Positions 17,874 to 27,447 of a DNA stretch of 64,000 nt are shown here, in pieces. Every line of letters starts with the position of its first letter. Position 1 is the stretch's first letter. The stretch lies in the NCBI RefSeq assembly GCF_900142715.1, contig NZ_FRBX01000001.1, positions 620,001 to 684,000 on the forward strand, in the 5' to 3' direction. The stretch is from Flavobacterium pectinovorum (GTDB lineage Bacteria > Bacteroidota > Bacteroidia > Flavobacteriales > Flavobacteriaceae). The notes under the pieces are model-generated. The model saw only the letters and a list, made by a program, of their open reading frames with translations, was not told the origin of the DNA and did no database searches. The translations under genes and the position numbers were made by a program.

Positions 17874-18644
17874 ATGAGTAAAGAACTTCAACTTCAGGCT
17901 TTCGAGAGATTATTAATTATTATGGACGAGTTGCGCGAACAATGCCCTTGGGATAAAAAGCAGACTTTGCAAACCCTTAGACATCTGACAATTGAAGAGA
18001 CTTATGAATTAGGAGATGCTATTTTGGACAATGACTTAAATGAAGTAAAAAAAGAATTAGGAGATTTACTGCTGCATATCGTTTTTTATGCAAAAATAGG
18101 CTCAGAAACCAATGATTTTGATATTGCAGATGTCTGTAATGAAATTTGCGAAAAACTAATTCATCGCCATCCGCACATTTATAGTGATACGGTTGTAAAA
18201 GATGAAGAAGAAGTAAAACAAAACTGGGAAAAACTAAAACTAAAAGAAGGTAAAAAATCTGTTTTAGAAGGAGTTCCAAGAAGTTTGCCTGCACTTGTAA
18301 AAGCAAGCCGAATTCAGGATAAAGTAAAAGGTGTAGGTTTTGATTGGGAAGAACCACATCAGGTTTGGGATAAAGTTCAGGAAGAACTACAAGAATTGCA
18401 AGCAGAAGTTACTGCCGGCGATCAGGATAAAATAGAGGCTGAATTTGGAGACGTATTATTCTCCATGATTAATTATGCCCGATTTTTAAATTTAAATCCT
18501 GAAGATGCTTTAGAGCGAACAAATAAAAAGTTTATTAAACGTTTTCAATACCTTGAAAGTAAAGCAGGTGAATTAGGAAAACCTTTAATGGATATGACAC
18601 TTGCAGAAATGGATGTTTTTTGGAATGAAGCTAAAAAACTCTGA
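17874..18644 (+). CDS. mazG: Nucleoside triphosphate pyrophosphohydrolase MazG
   Basis: A cytosolic enzyme that hydrolyses NTPs to NMP and pyrophosphate, cleaning damaged nucleotides. The 256-residue, two-domain layout is typical of housekeeping MazG. The first domain has LREQCPWDKKQTLQTLRHL near 19-37 and the EETYEL...EVKKELGDLLLH metal-binding EExx12-28ExxD pattern near 43-70. The second has GVGFDWEE near 155-162 and EAEFGDVLFSMINYARFL near 185-202. It ends exactly where the convergent Crp/Fnr regulator ends, with no base between the stop codons. Confidence 0.95.
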   Translation: MSKELQLQAFERLLIIMDELREQCPWDKKQTLQTLRHLTIEETYELGDAILDNDLNEVKKELGDLLLHIVFYAKIGSETNDFDIADVCNEICEKLIHRHPHIYSDTVVKDEEEVKQNWEKLKLKEGKKSVLEGVPRSLPALVKASRIQDKVKGVGFDWEEPHQVWDKVQEELQELQAEVTAGDQDKIEAEFGDVLFSMINYARFLNLNPEDALERTNKKFIKRFQYLESKAGELGKPLMDMTLAEMDVFWNEAKKL

Positions 18645-19325
18645 TTAATCAGCTATTTTTTTTAATGCTTTTACATTTTTAAGAACAATTTTTTTACCAA
18701 CCAATTCTATCAATTCTAATTTATTAAAATCAGACAATAAACGAATACAGCTTTCAGTAGCAGTTCCGATCATACCGGCTAATTCTTCTCTGGTAAGTTG
18801 TATTTTTAATGTTTTATCAGCGTTTTCTCCATAAAAATCATGTAAATAAAGCAATGTTTCTGCCAGTCTTTGTTTTACGGTTTTTTGTACCAATGCAATT
18901 TTATCGTTTTCAGATTCTTTCAAATCTTCACAAACAGATTGCATCAACTTCATAGAAAACTGATTATTGTTATTAAAAAAGCCAATGATTTCAGATTTTG
19001 GAATAAAACAAACTTCCATATCAGCAACAGCTTTTGCAGTTAAATTAGCAGGTTCGTTACTAATCATAGAACGCTGCCCCAAAAGTTCTCCAGATTTAAC
19101 GAGTTTTATAATTTGGTCTTTTCCGTTGGCGCTCAGCTTTGAAAGTTTTCCAACTCCATCCTTAACACAAAAAACACCATTGGTTACTTCACCTTCCTCA
19201 AAAATAGCGTCTCCTTTTTTAATGGTATAAGTAGTTTTGCTATTGGCAAGTTTAATGACTTCATCTTTATTTAAGGCTTGTAAAGAAGTAAGCTGGCGTA
19301 CGATACATTGGTCACATTTACTCAT
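18645..19325 (-). CDS. Crp/Fnr-family transcription regulator, possible oxygen sensor
   Basis: A 226-residue regulator with an N-terminal cNMP-type beta-barrel (YTIKKGDAIFEEGEVTNGVF near 32-51, GELLGQRSMISNEP near 84-97) and a C-terminal winged HTH (TREELAGMIGTATESCIRLL near 173-192). The recognition helix keeps Glu and Arg in the ExxxR arrangement used by FNR and CRP. An N-terminal CDQC at residues 4-7, with further cysteines at about 52, 105 and 130, could hold an Fe-S cluster, but this is inference. It is divergent from the copper ATPase gene, and a matching palindrome lies in the shared 203-bp gap and upstream of ccoS and hemN. Confidence 0.88.
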   Translation of the reverse strand: MSKCDQCIVRQLTSLQALNKDEVIKLANSKTTYTIKKGDAIFEEGEVTNGVFCVKDGVGKLSKLSANGKDQIIKLVKSGELLGQRSMISNEPANLTAKAVADMEVCFIPKSEIIGFFNNNNQFSMKLMQSVCEDLKESENDKIALVQKTVKQRLAETLLYLHDFYGENADKTLKIQLTREELAGMIGTATESCIRLLSDFNKLELIELVGKKIVLKNVKALKKIAD

Positions 19326-19461
19326 GACAAGAAATTTTATGCAAAATTAACCAATATTAGTATCTAATTACATAATTATTCGATAAAAAAAATAATAAAA
19401 AATGTACGTCAGTAATTTACCTTTTTTATTTTACTAAATTAGAATCATAATTTATTAAACT

Positions 19462-19475
19462 ATGATAAATGTCAT
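19462..19475 (+). promoter_or_regulatory. Crp/Fnr-type binding site upstream of the copper ATPase gene
   Basis: ATGATAAATGTCAT is a TGAT-N4-GTCA inverted repeat whose centre (19468.5) is 37.5 bases before the end of a weak -7 box AAACTTTG at 19499-19506. This puts it near -42, a class II activator position. The same 14 bases recur upstream of hemN. Confidence 0.6.
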
Positions 19476-19528
19476 ATTTATAGTCTTTTGCAATTTATAA
19501 ACTTTGCATAAGTTAAAAAAAACAAATT

Positions 19529-21916
19529 ATGAACGAGCAAGGTTGTTTTCATTGTGGCTTGACCATAGATAAAAATGAAGAAATCAATTTTGATGAAAAA
19601 AAGTTTTGTTGTAATGGCTGTAAAACAGTTTACGAAATTTTTAGTATTAATGATCTAACCTGCTATTACGATTTTGAAAAATCCCCTGGCGCTACTCCAC
19701 AAGATATTCAGGGTAAATATGATTTCCTTGATAATGAAGCCATCTTATCAAAAGTCCTCGAATTTCAAGAAGGAAACACAGCCATTGCGTCATTAAACAT
19801 CCCTCACATTCATTGTAGTTCTTGTATTTGGATTCTTGAAAACCTAAACCGATTACAGTCAGGAATAAGTATTTCTCAGGTTAATTTTCCCGAAAAACGA
19901 GTTCGAATTACCTATAACTCAGATGTTGTTTCCCTTAAAACAATTGTGTATTTGCTAAGCTCAATAGGCTATGAGCCTTATATTAGTTTAGAAAATTACG
20001 AAACAGGAAAAAGCAATATTGACAGAACGCTTACTTATAAATTAGGAGTTGCATTTTTTTGCTTCGGGAACATAATGTTGCTGTCATTTCCTGAATATTT
20101 TGAAATAAAAGAGTTTTGGCTCGACAATTATAAACCTTTCTTTAGAGCTTTAATCTTTGTTCTGTCATTGCCTAGTTTCTTATATTCCGCAAGTGGTTAT
20201 TATGTTTCTGCCTATAAAAGTATTAAAGCTAAAATGTTAAACATTGATATTCCTATCGCTTTAGGGATTATTGTCATGTTTATCCGAAGTACTTTTGATA
20301 TGATTATGGATTATGGTCCTGGTTTTTTTGACAGCTTAACAGGTTTGGTTTTCTTCATGCTGCTCGGAAAGATGTTTCAAATTAAAACCTATAGCTTTTT
20401 AAGTTTCGAAAGAGATTTTAAATCCTATTTCCCTATTGCAGTTACCAGAATTAATCAGGATATTTCTGAAGAAAGCGTTCCTATATATGATATTTTAAAA
20501 GGCAATCGTTTATTAATCAGAAATCAGGAATTAATTCCCGTTGATGGAATTTTGATTAGTGAAAAAGCCGAGATCGATTATAGTTTTGTAACAGGAGAAG
20601 AAGTTCCGATAACTAAAAAATCGGGAGATAAAATATTTGCAGGAGGAAAGCAAATTGGTAAAATTATCGAAATGGAAGTTTTGCATTCGGTTTCACAAAG
20701 TTACCTGACACAATTGTGGAGTAATGAAATCTTTCAAAAAAATGTAGATCAAAAACATAAAACCATTACAGATGTTATTAGCCGATATTTTACACCAATA
20801 TTATTATTAATTGCTTTTGCAGGTTTTGGTTATTGGATATTTATTGATGCCAATATTGCTTTTAATGTTTTTACTGCGGTACTTATTGTAGCATGCCCTT
20901 GTGCATTGGCTCTTACAGCGCCATTTACTTTTGGAAATATTCTGAGAATTTTAGGAAAGCGAAAATTTTACCTGAAAAATGCTCTGGTAATTGAACAATT
21001 GGCAAAAGTTGATACGATAGTTTTTGATAAAACAGGAACAATTACAACAAATAAAAAAGCCAATATTACGTATGAAGGAGATTTAATTTCTGAAGAAAAT
21101 AATGTGCTTATCAAAAATGTACTTCGGGCTTCAAATCATCCTTTAAGCAGAATGTTATATGATTTCTTACCGGAAACAAAGAAAATTAAAACAGATGATT
21201 TTCAGGAAATAACCGGAAAAGGAATCCAGGCAATAATCCAGAATAAACAAATTCAGATTGGTTCTGCTGAATTTGTTAGGAATTCGGTTTCAGATACATC
21301 AGAAATTGAAAAAACTTCACTTCATATTAAAATTGATAATGTTTATTATGGCAGGTTTGTGTTTAAAAACCAATATAGGGAAGGTCTGCAAGAGTTGTTT
21401 TTAGAACTTAGTAAAACATATCAAATCAAAGTATTATCAGGTGATAATGATGGAGAAAGAGAAAATCTCGAAGCCATTTTGCCTAAAAATACAGAGCTGA
21501 TTTTTAACCAAAAACCAGAGCAGAAACTTGATTTTATCAAGAAACTTCAGGAAAAGGGACAGAACGTGATGATGGTTGGCGATGGTTTAAATGATGCCGG
21601 TGCTTTGGCGCAAAGTAATGTTGGAATTTCTATTTCAGAAAATGTCAATGTTTTTTCTCCGGCTTGTGATGCAATATTAGATGCAGGCGAATTTTCGCGA
21701 CTCGATTATTTCCTGAAATTATCGCATAAATCAATTTCAATAATCAAGATGAGTTTTACTTTGTCATTGCTGTATAACGTTGTTGGTTTATCTTTTGCCG
21801 TTACTGGCAATTTACTTCCTTTAGTCGCGGCTATTATTATGCCATTAAGTACAATTACGATTGTAAGTTTTGTGACTTTTATGTCTAACTATTTCAGTAA
21901 TAGTAATTTAAAATAA
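19529..21916 (+). CDS. ccoI: Copper-transporting P-type ATPase for cbb3 oxidase (CcoI/FixI type)
   Basis: A 795-residue P1B ATPase that exports Cu+ from the cytoplasm for CuB loading of cbb3 oxidase. The N-terminus has a zinc-ribbon-like metal-binding domain (CFHCG residues 5-9, FCCNGCKTVYEIF near 31-43), followed by an HMA domain with HCSSC near 94. Transmembrane helices surround the CPCALAL ion site near residue 456; the actuator motif is TGEEVP near 353, the phosphorylation site DKTGTIT near 500, and the hinge VGDGLNDAGALAQ near 685. It is 115 bases upstream of ccoS, which has its own promoter. The Crp/Fnr-type site upstream suggests oxygen-dependent expression. Confidence 0.95.
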   Translation: MNEQGCFHCGLTIDKNEEINFDEKKFCCNGCKTVYEIFSINDLTCYYDFEKSPGATPQDIQGKYDFLDNEAILSKVLEFQEGNTAIASLNIPHIHCSSCIWILENLNRLQSGISISQVNFPEKRVRITYNSDVVSLKTIVYLLSSIGYEPYISLENYETGKSNIDRTLTYKLGVAFFCFGNIMLLSFPEYFEIKEFWLDNYKPFFRALIFVLSLPSFLYSASGYYVSAYKSIKAKMLNIDIPIALGIIVMFIRSTFDMIMDYGPGFFDSLTGLVFFMLLGKMFQIKTYSFLSFERDFKSYFPIAVTRINQDISEESVPIYDILKGNRLLIRNQELIPVDGILISEKAEIDYSFVTGEEVPITKKSGDKIFAGGKQIGKIIEMEVLHSVSQSYLTQLWSNEIFQKNVDQKHKTITDVISRYFTPILLLIAFAGFGYWIFIDANIAFNVFTAVLIVACPCALALTAPFTFGNILRILGKRKFYLKNALVIEQLAKVDTIVFDKTGTITTNKKANITYEGDLISEENNVLIKNVLRASNHPLSRMLYDFLPETKKIKTDDFQEITGKGIQAIIQNKQIQIGSAEFVRNSVSDTSEIEKTSLHIKIDNVYYGRFVFKNQYREGLQELFLELSKTYQIKVLSGDNDGERENLEAILPKNTELIFNQKPEQKLDFIKKLQEKGQNVMMVGDGLNDAGALAQSNVGISISENVNVFSPACDAILDAGEFSRLDYFLKLSHKSISIIKMSFTLSLLYNVVGLSFAVTGNLLPLVAAIIMPLSTITIVSFVTFMSNYFSNSNLK

Positions 21917-21968
21917 TTATAAATAATAATAAGGTAATTTTTCCTACTTTTAGGATATCTTTTCAATC

Positions 21969-22012
21969 ATGATAATTATCATATTTTACAAGCCTGTTAC
22001 CTATTAATTTTG
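21969..22012 (+). promoter_or_regulatory. Crp/Fnr-type site and -7 box upstream of ccoS-ccoNO
   Basis: ATGATAATTATCAT at 21969-21982 is a perfect palindrome. Its centre is 36.5 bases before the end of the -7 box TAATTTTG at 22005-22012. The same spacing and the same -7 box occur upstream of hemN. Confidence 0.7.
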
Positions 22013-22030
22013 TTAACATAAATTTAGGGT

Positions 22031-22222
22031 ATGAGTGTCATTTATCTATTAATTTCAGTAAGTATTTTTGTCGCAATCTGTTTCTTTATTGCTTTTATTG
22101 TCGCTGTAAAATCGGGACAATATGATGATGATTATACGCCCTCGGTCAGAATGCTTTTTGATGACGAGACCAAAATTACTTCAAAAAATAATATTTCACC
22201 AACCGAAGAAAAACAAGTATAA
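22031..22222 (+). CDS. ccoS: cbb3-type cytochrome oxidase assembly protein CcoS
   Basis: A 63-residue single-span inner membrane protein needed for cofactor loading of cbb3 oxidase. The N-terminal helix MSVIYLLISVSIFVAICFFI is followed by AVKSGQYDDDYTP, the conserved positively and acidic-rich CcoS motif ending in a short polar tail. It lies two bases before ccoNO, consistent with one operon from the promoter at 22005-22012. Length and position are typical. Confidence 0.92.
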   Translation: MSVIYLLISVSIFVAICFFIAFIVAVKSGQYDDDYTPSVRMLFDDETKITSKNNISPTEEKQV

Positions 22223-22224
22223 TT

Positions 22225-24408
22225 ATGGAAATGGAACAGTTTTATTACGACAACAAAATTGTAAAAAAATTCATTTACGCCACTATCCTTTTTGGAGTTG
22301 TGGGTATGTTAGTGGGGCTAACCCTGGCGGTTATGTACCTTTTTCCCAACATGACAGATGGGATCTCATGGCTTAGTTATGGTCGTTTAAGGCCTTTGCA
22401 CACCAATGCGGTTATTTTTGCCTTTGTTGGAAATGCATTTTTTGCGGGTATGTATTACTCGTTACAGCGATTGCTAAAAGCCAGAATGTTTAGTGATTTT
22501 TTAAGTAATTTACACTTCTGGGGATGGCAGCTTATTATTGTTGCCGCTGCTATTACTTTGCCTTTAGGATATACTTCTTCAAAAGAGTATGCTGAATTAG
22601 AATGGCCAATTGATATTGCCATAGCGTTAATCTGGGTAGTAATGGGAATCAACATGATAGGTACAATGTTAAGACGTAGAGAACGTCATTTGTATGTAGC
22701 TATTTGGTTTTATCTTGCTACGTTTGTAACAGTTGCTGTTTTACACATTTTCAATAATATCGAACTTCCGGTTTCTGCTCTTAAAAGTTATTCAGTTTAC
22801 GCAGGAGTTCAGGATGCACTTGTACAATGGTGGTATGGACATAATGCAGTTGCGTTTTTCTTAACGACACCATTTTTAGGTTTAATGTATTACTTTGTTC
22901 CAAAAGTTGCCAATAGGCCAATTTATTCTTATCGCTTATCAATTATACATTTCTGGTCTTTGATCTTTATTTATATCTGGGCAGGACCACACCACTTATT
23001 ATATTCAGCTTTACCAAACTGGGCGCAAAACTTAGGAGTAGCATTTTCTATTATGTTGATCGCACCATCTTGGGGAGGAATGATCAACGGACTTTTAACT
23101 TTAAGAGGTGCGTGGGACAAAGTGCGTGAAGAGCCGGTTTTAAAGTTTTTCGTAGTAGCAATTACCGGATACGGAATGGCAACTTTTGAAGGCCCGATGC
23201 TTTCGTTAAAAAATGTAAATGCTATCGCACACTATACGGACTGGATTATTGCTCACGTACACGTTGGAGCTTTAGCATGGAATGGTTTCATGTCATTTGG
23301 TATCATTTATTGGTTAGTTCCAAGAATGACAAAAAGTAAAATATTCTCTACTAAATTGGCTAATTTCCATTTCTGGATTGGTACATTAGGAATTATATTA
23401 TATGCTTTACCTATGTATGTTGCAGGGTTTCTTCAAGCCTCAATGTGGAAACAATTTAACCCTGATGGTACTTTGACTTACGGAAACTTCCTTGAAACCG
23501 TTACGCAAATCATGCCAATGTATTGGATGAGAGCAATTGGAGGTACTTTGTATTTAGTTGGGATGCTTACATTGGTTTACAATATTATCATGACAGTTAA
23601 AGCTGGTGAAACTGTTGAAGATGAATTAGCTCAGGCTCCGGCATTACAAAGAATAAGCAGTGGTAGAATAAATGGAGAAAAATTCCATTCATGGTTAGAA
23701 AGAAAACCAATTCAATTGACCATTTTGGCAACCATTGCCATTTTAATTGGAGGTGTAATTCAAATTGTACCAACAATTATGGTAAAATCTAATATTCCTA
23801 CTATTTCAAGTGTTAAACCGTATTCACCTTTAGAACTTGAAGGCCGTGATTTATATATCAGAGAAGGCTGTGTAGGCTGTCACTCACAATCAGTTCGACC
23901 ATTTAGAAGTGAAGTGGAGCGTTATGGACCACAATCAAAAGCAGGTGAATTTGTATACGATCATCCATTCCTTTGGGGATCAAAACGTACAGGTCCTGAT
24001 TTGTTGAGAATTGGTGGGAAATATAATGATAATTGGCATTTTAACCACTTTTGGAATCCACAAAGTATTTCTGCAGGTTCAATTATGCCAGGTTATAAAT
24101 GGTTATTTGATAATAAACCAATGGATATTTCTTTAACTCAAAAGAAAATGCAGGCAATGGTTTCTTTAGGTGTTCCGTATTCTGAATCTGAAATTTCAAA
24201 TGCGCAGCAAACATTAAGAACTCAGGCAATATCAATCGAGAAAAACTTAGAAAACGATCCTGATTTTGTGAAAAGTTACGAGGAAAGCAAGAAAAATGCT
24301 GCTGCAAGAGGAGAAAAATTTGTTCCTATGAATGAAAGAGAAATTGTTGCTTTAATTGCATATATACAAAGACTTGGAACAGATATAAAAGTAAAAGAGA
24401 CTAAATAA
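22225..24408 (+). CDS. ccoNO: cbb3-type cytochrome c oxidase subunits I and II fused (CcoN-CcoO)
   Basis: A 727-residue polypeptide: residues 1 to about 470 are CcoN, the catalytic heme-copper subunit with about 12 helices, and residues about 490-727 are CcoO, a membrane-anchored mono-heme cytochrome c. CcoN signatures include TNAVIFAFVGNAFFAGMYYS near 59-78, WWYGHNAVAFFLTTPFLG near 201 (heme/CuB histidine) and the HFWSLIFIYIWAGPHHLLYS stretch near 240. CcoO has EGCVGCHSQSVRPFRSE near 545 and ISAGSIMPGYKWLF near 614. The complex reduces O2 to water at high affinity and pumps protons. Such fusions are frequent in Bacteroidota. Confidence 0.96.
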   Translation: MEMEQFYYDNKIVKKFIYATILFGVVGMLVGLTLAVMYLFPNMTDGISWLSYGRLRPLHTNAVIFAFVGNAFFAGMYYSLQRLLKARMFSDFLSNLHFWGWQLIIVAAAITLPLGYTSSKEYAELEWPIDIAIALIWVVMGINMIGTMLRRRERHLYVAIWFYLATFVTVAVLHIFNNIELPVSALKSYSVYAGVQDALVQWWYGHNAVAFFLTTPFLGLMYYFVPKVANRPIYSYRLSIIHFWSLIFIYIWAGPHHLLYSALPNWAQNLGVAFSIMLIAPSWGGMINGLLTLRGAWDKVREEPVLKFFVVAITGYGMATFEGPMLSLKNVNAIAHYTDWIIAHVHVGALAWNGFMSFGIIYWLVPRMTKSKIFSTKLANFHFWIGTLGIILYALPMYVAGFLQASMWKQFNPDGTLTYGNFLETVTQIMPMYWMRAIGGTLYLVGMLTLVYNIIMTVKAGETVEDELAQAPALQRISSGRINGEKFHSWLERKPIQLTILATIAILIGGVIQIVPTIMVKSNIPTISSVKPYSPLELEGRDLYIREGCVGCHSQSVRPFRSEVERYGPQSKAGEFVYDHPFLWGSKRTGPDLLRIGGKYNDNWHFNHFWNPQSISAGSIMPGYKWLFDNKPMDISLTQKKMQAMVSLGVPYSESEISNAQQTLRTQAISIEKNLENDPDFVKSYEESKKNAAARGEKFVPMNEREIVALIAYIQRLGTDIKVKETK

Positions 24409-24415
24409 TAGTATT

Positions 24416-24610
24416 ATGTTCGAACAAATAAAACACAATATGGAGAATATATCGGGTATCGAAATTTACCCGATTCTCTCTCTGCTGATATTTTTCTTCT
24501 TTTTTGTATTCTTAGGTCTTTGGGTCTTTACATATAAAAAAGAAAAAATTAAGGAGATGAGTCAAATACCTTTAGATGAAGGAAATAGTTTAATTTCAAA
24601 AGATATTTAA
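24416..24610 (+). CDS. ccoQ: cbb3-type oxidase small subunit CcoQ (FixQ)
   Basis: A 64-residue single-span membrane protein. It starts on a polar N-terminus, then has the helix ILSLLIFFFFFVFLGLWVFT and a polar KKEKIKEMSQIPLDEG tail, as in CcoQ, which stabilises CcoP in the complex. It sits between ccoNO (7 bases upstream) and ccoP (one base downstream), the classic position. Confidence 0.85.
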   Translation: MFEQIKHNMENISGIEIYPILSLLIFFFFFVFLGLWVFTYKKEKIKEMSQIPLDEGNSLISKDI

Positions 24611-24611
24611 A

Positions 24612-25550
24612 ATGAAAAAATTTTTCCCAGTATATGTAAGAGTACCGGTGATTTTCTTCATCGTTTTCGGATTGATGGAGTATTTTATAGATTCAGGTGA
24701 CAGAGCCGCTTTTATAAAATACCCAATGGTTTCAGTTTTTTTATTTGTATTTCTCTTCATTCTAATTGCAATTGAAATTACGTTAAGTGCTGTAAATCGT
24801 GTGATGTATCAATTAATGTCACCGGAAGAAAAGGCGCAGTCAGACTATGAAAACAGTTTAAGTCTAAAAGAAAGTACCTGGTACAAAGATCTAATGCATA
24901 AGCTTACTAAAACCCAGCCTATCGAAAATGAAGGGGCTTTGCTAATGGATCATGATTATGACGGAATTAAGGAATTGGATAATAATTTGCCGCCATGGTG
25001 GGTTTATCTGTTTTATGCCTGCATTATTTTTGGAGTAATTTATGTTGCCCGTTATGATGTTTTTGGTGCCGATGATCAGGAAATGGAGCTTAAAAAAGAA
25101 ATGGCTCAGGCGAAAATTGATGTTGATGAATATCTTAAAACCGCACCTGATTTAATGGATGAAAAAACAGTTGTTTTGCTTACCGATAAAGAAAATTTAG
25201 ATGCGGGAAAAGAAATTTTCATAACAAATTGCGCCGCTTGTCACCGAGCTGATGGTGGTGGACAAATCGGACCAAACTTAACAGATGATCGCTGGATTTT
25301 AGGAGGCGGAATTAAAAACTTGTTTCATACTATAACAAATGGAGGCCGTGATGGTAAAGGGATGATTTCATGGAAAGGAACCTTAAAACCTAAAGAAATT
25401 CAAAAAGTAGCCAGTTATATTTTGTCTTTACAAGGAAGTGATCCAAAAGATCCAAAAGAAGCAGAAGGGGAAGTTTGGGTTGATGAAAACGCTCCGCACC
25501 CCGATATAGCAAATGGAAAACCAGCTGATAGTACAGAAGTTAAAAAATAA
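24612..25550 (+). CDS. ccoP: cbb3-type oxidase cytochrome c subunit CcoP, single heme
   Basis: A 312-residue membrane-anchored c-type cytochrome. N-terminal hydrophobic helices (residues about 10-60), the conserved NLPPWWVYLFYACIIFGVIY near 129-148, and a periplasmic domain with CAACH near 206 and GMISWKGTLKPKEIQKVASY near 254. Only one CxxCH is present here, whereas the usual CcoP has two. This protein feeds electrons to the catalytic subunit. It starts one base after ccoQ and ends 6 bases before ccoG, so it is within the operon. Confidence 0.93.
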   Translation: MKKFFPVYVRVPVIFFIVFGLMEYFIDSGDRAAFIKYPMVSVFLFVFLFILIAIEITLSAVNRVMYQLMSPEEKAQSDYENSLSLKESTWYKDLMHKLTKTQPIENEGALLMDHDYDGIKELDNNLPPWWVYLFYACIIFGVIYVARYDVFGADDQEMELKKEMAQAKIDVDEYLKTAPDLMDEKTVVLLTDKENLDAGKEIFITNCAACHRADGGGQIGPNLTDDRWILGGGIKNLFHTITNGGRDGKGMISWKGTLKPKEIQKVASYILSLQGSDPKDPKEAEGEVWVDENAPHPDIANGKPADSTEVKK

Positions 25551-25556
25551 TAAGTC

Positions 25557-26975
25557 ATGTCAAATTTACCAGACGAAGCATTTAGAGATACCATTGGAAC
25601 TATTGACGAAGGTGGTAAGAGAAAATATATTTTTCCTAAAAAACCGTCTGGTAAATTCTATGATTATCGAAAATGGGTTAGTTATGTGCTATTGGCAATA
25701 TTAGTTGCTAATCCATTTATAAAAATAAACGGAAATCAATTTATGATGTTCAATATTTTGGAACGTCGTTTTAATATTTTTGGTTTTCCATTTTGGCCAC
25801 AGGATTTTTATCTTTTTGTAATTTCAATGCTCGTTGGTATTGTTTTTATAATATTGTTTACAGTAGTTTTTGGAAGAATATTTTGTGGGTGGATTTGCCC
25901 GCAGACTATTTTCTTAGAAATGGTTTTTCGTAGAATAGAATATTGGATAGACGGTGATCGTGGTGCACAATTAAGATTGTCGAGACAAGAATGGAATTCT
26001 GAAAAAATTAGAAAAAGAGTCATTAAATGGACTGTTTTTTTTCTAATTTCTTTCGGTATAGCAAATGTTTTTCTGGCTTATCTGGTTGGCAGCGATGCTC
26101 TTTTTTTAATGATTGAGCAAGGTCCTATTTCGCAAGCCAGTAATTTTATTGCGTTACTAATTTTTACAGGCGTTTTTTATTTTGTTTTTGTCTGGTTTCG
26201 CGAACAGGTTTGTATCATTGCCTGTCCATACGGTCGTTTGCAAGGCGTACTTTTAGATAATAAATCGATAAACGTCGCGTATGATTTTGTGCGAGGTGAA
26301 AAAGAAGAAGGACGTGCCAAGTTTAATAAAAAGGAAGACAGGGCTACTACCGGAAAGGGAGATTGTATTGATTGTCATCAGTGTGTGCATGTTTGCCCGA
26401 TGGGAATCGATATTAGAAACGGGACACAATTAGAATGTACAAATTGTACTGCTTGTATTGATGAATGTGATTCTATAATGGATTCTGTTGGTTTGCCCAA
26501 AGGACTTATTCGTTATGCATCTGAAGATGAAATTGTAAAAAAGGAGCCTTTCAGGTTTACTGCCAGAATGAAAGGTTATACTGCGGTTTTATTTATTTTA
26601 TTGAGTGTTTTTGTTGGAATGCTTTTTTTACGTGCCGATGTTCAGGCTATTATTTTGCGTTTGCCGGGACAGCTTTTTCAACATAAAGGCGATAAAATTA
26701 GTAATGTTTATACCTATAAGATCGTCAATAAAACAATGAAGGATTATAATGATATTCATTTTGAATTGATTGATCAAAAAGGAGATATTAAAAATGTTGG
26801 TAGTGAGCATTTTAAAATTATAAAAGAAGGAATTTCGCAAGGAACTCTTTTTATAGAAATTGATCAGGCTATTTTAGAAAGTGATAAAACCAAAGTAAAA
26901 ATAGGTGTTTATAACGGAAATGAGTTGCTTGAAACCACCACAACAAACTTTTTAGGACCGCGAAGTTTTAATTAA
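25557..26975 (+). CDS. ccoG: Cytochrome c oxidase accessory protein CcoG (RdxA/FixG)
   Basis: A 472-residue inner membrane ferredoxin-like protein thought to reduce copper or protect the metal during cbb3 oxidase assembly. It has about five membrane helices, with FGRIFCGWICPQTIFLEMVF near 104-123 and EQVCIIACPYGRLQGVLLD near 217-235, and two 4Fe-4S motifs, CIDCHQCVHVCPMGIDIR near 269-286 and CTNCTACIDECD near 293-304. A C-terminal Ig-like periplasmic domain follows. It lies 11 bases before fixH, in the order typical of fixGHIS clusters. Confidence 0.94.
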   Translation: MSNLPDEAFRDTIGTIDEGGKRKYIFPKKPSGKFYDYRKWVSYVLLAILVANPFIKINGNQFMMFNILERRFNIFGFPFWPQDFYLFVISMLVGIVFIILFTVVFGRIFCGWICPQTIFLEMVFRRIEYWIDGDRGAQLRLSRQEWNSEKIRKRVIKWTVFFLISFGIANVFLAYLVGSDALFLMIEQGPISQASNFIALLIFTGVFYFVFVWFREQVCIIACPYGRLQGVLLDNKSINVAYDFVRGEKEEGRAKFNKKEDRATTGKGDCIDCHQCVHVCPMGIDIRNGTQLECTNCTACIDECDSIMDSVGLPKGLIRYASEDEIVKKEPFRFTARMKGYTAVLFILLSVFVGMLFLRADVQAIILRLPGQLFQHKGDKISNVYTYKIVNKTMKDYNDIHFELIDQKGDIKNVGSEHFKIIKEGISQGTLFIEIDQAILESDKTKVKIGVYNGNELLETTTTNFLGPRSFN

Positions 26976-26986
26976 AAAATAATACC

Positions 26987-27436
26987 ATGAAAATAAATTG
27001 GGGAACCGGAATAGTGATAGCATTTGGGTTATTTATGACCTTTATTCTATATTTTGTTTTTGAAGTACAGTCAAATAGTAAATATGATAATGATTTGGTT
27101 GTAGAGGAATATTACAAACATGACTCGCATTTTCAGGATGAAATGGCCCGAATTCAAAATGCACATGATTTGCAGCAAAGACCAACTATAAAATATGTTG
27201 CGGACGGAGTAGAAATAATTTTTCCTGTAAAATTTGAAAGTGATAAAATAAAAGGAAACATATTATTATACAGACCTTCAAACAAGAAATTCGATTTTAA
27301 TACGCCTATCGCTTTAACAAAATCTTCATTATTAATTCCTAAAAACAAACTCATCAAAGGCCGCTGGGATGTTAATATGGAATGGCAATACGATGGTAAA
27401 AAATACTTGTCAAAAGAGGTTGTTTATGTAAATTAA
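26987..27436 (+). CDS. FixH family protein
   Basis: A 149-residue membrane protein with one N-terminal helix (WGTGIVIAFGLFMTFILYFV, residues 4-23) and a periplasmic domain containing KYDNDLVVEEYYKHDSHFQD near 32-51, the recognisable FixH start of the Cupredoxin-like module. FixH proteins help insert copper into cbb3 oxidase. It is 11 bases after ccoG and 11 bases before the SafE-like gene; the whole run 22031-28149 appears to be one operon. Confidence 0.88.
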   Translation: MKINWGTGIVIAFGLFMTFILYFVFEVQSNSKYDNDLVVEEYYKHDSHFQDEMARIQNAHDLQQRPTIKYVADGVEIIFPVKFESDKIKGNILLYRPSNKKFDFNTPIALTKSSLLIPKNKLIKGRWDVNMEWQYDGKKYLSKEVVYVN

Positions 27437-27447
27437 TAAGATGAAAA

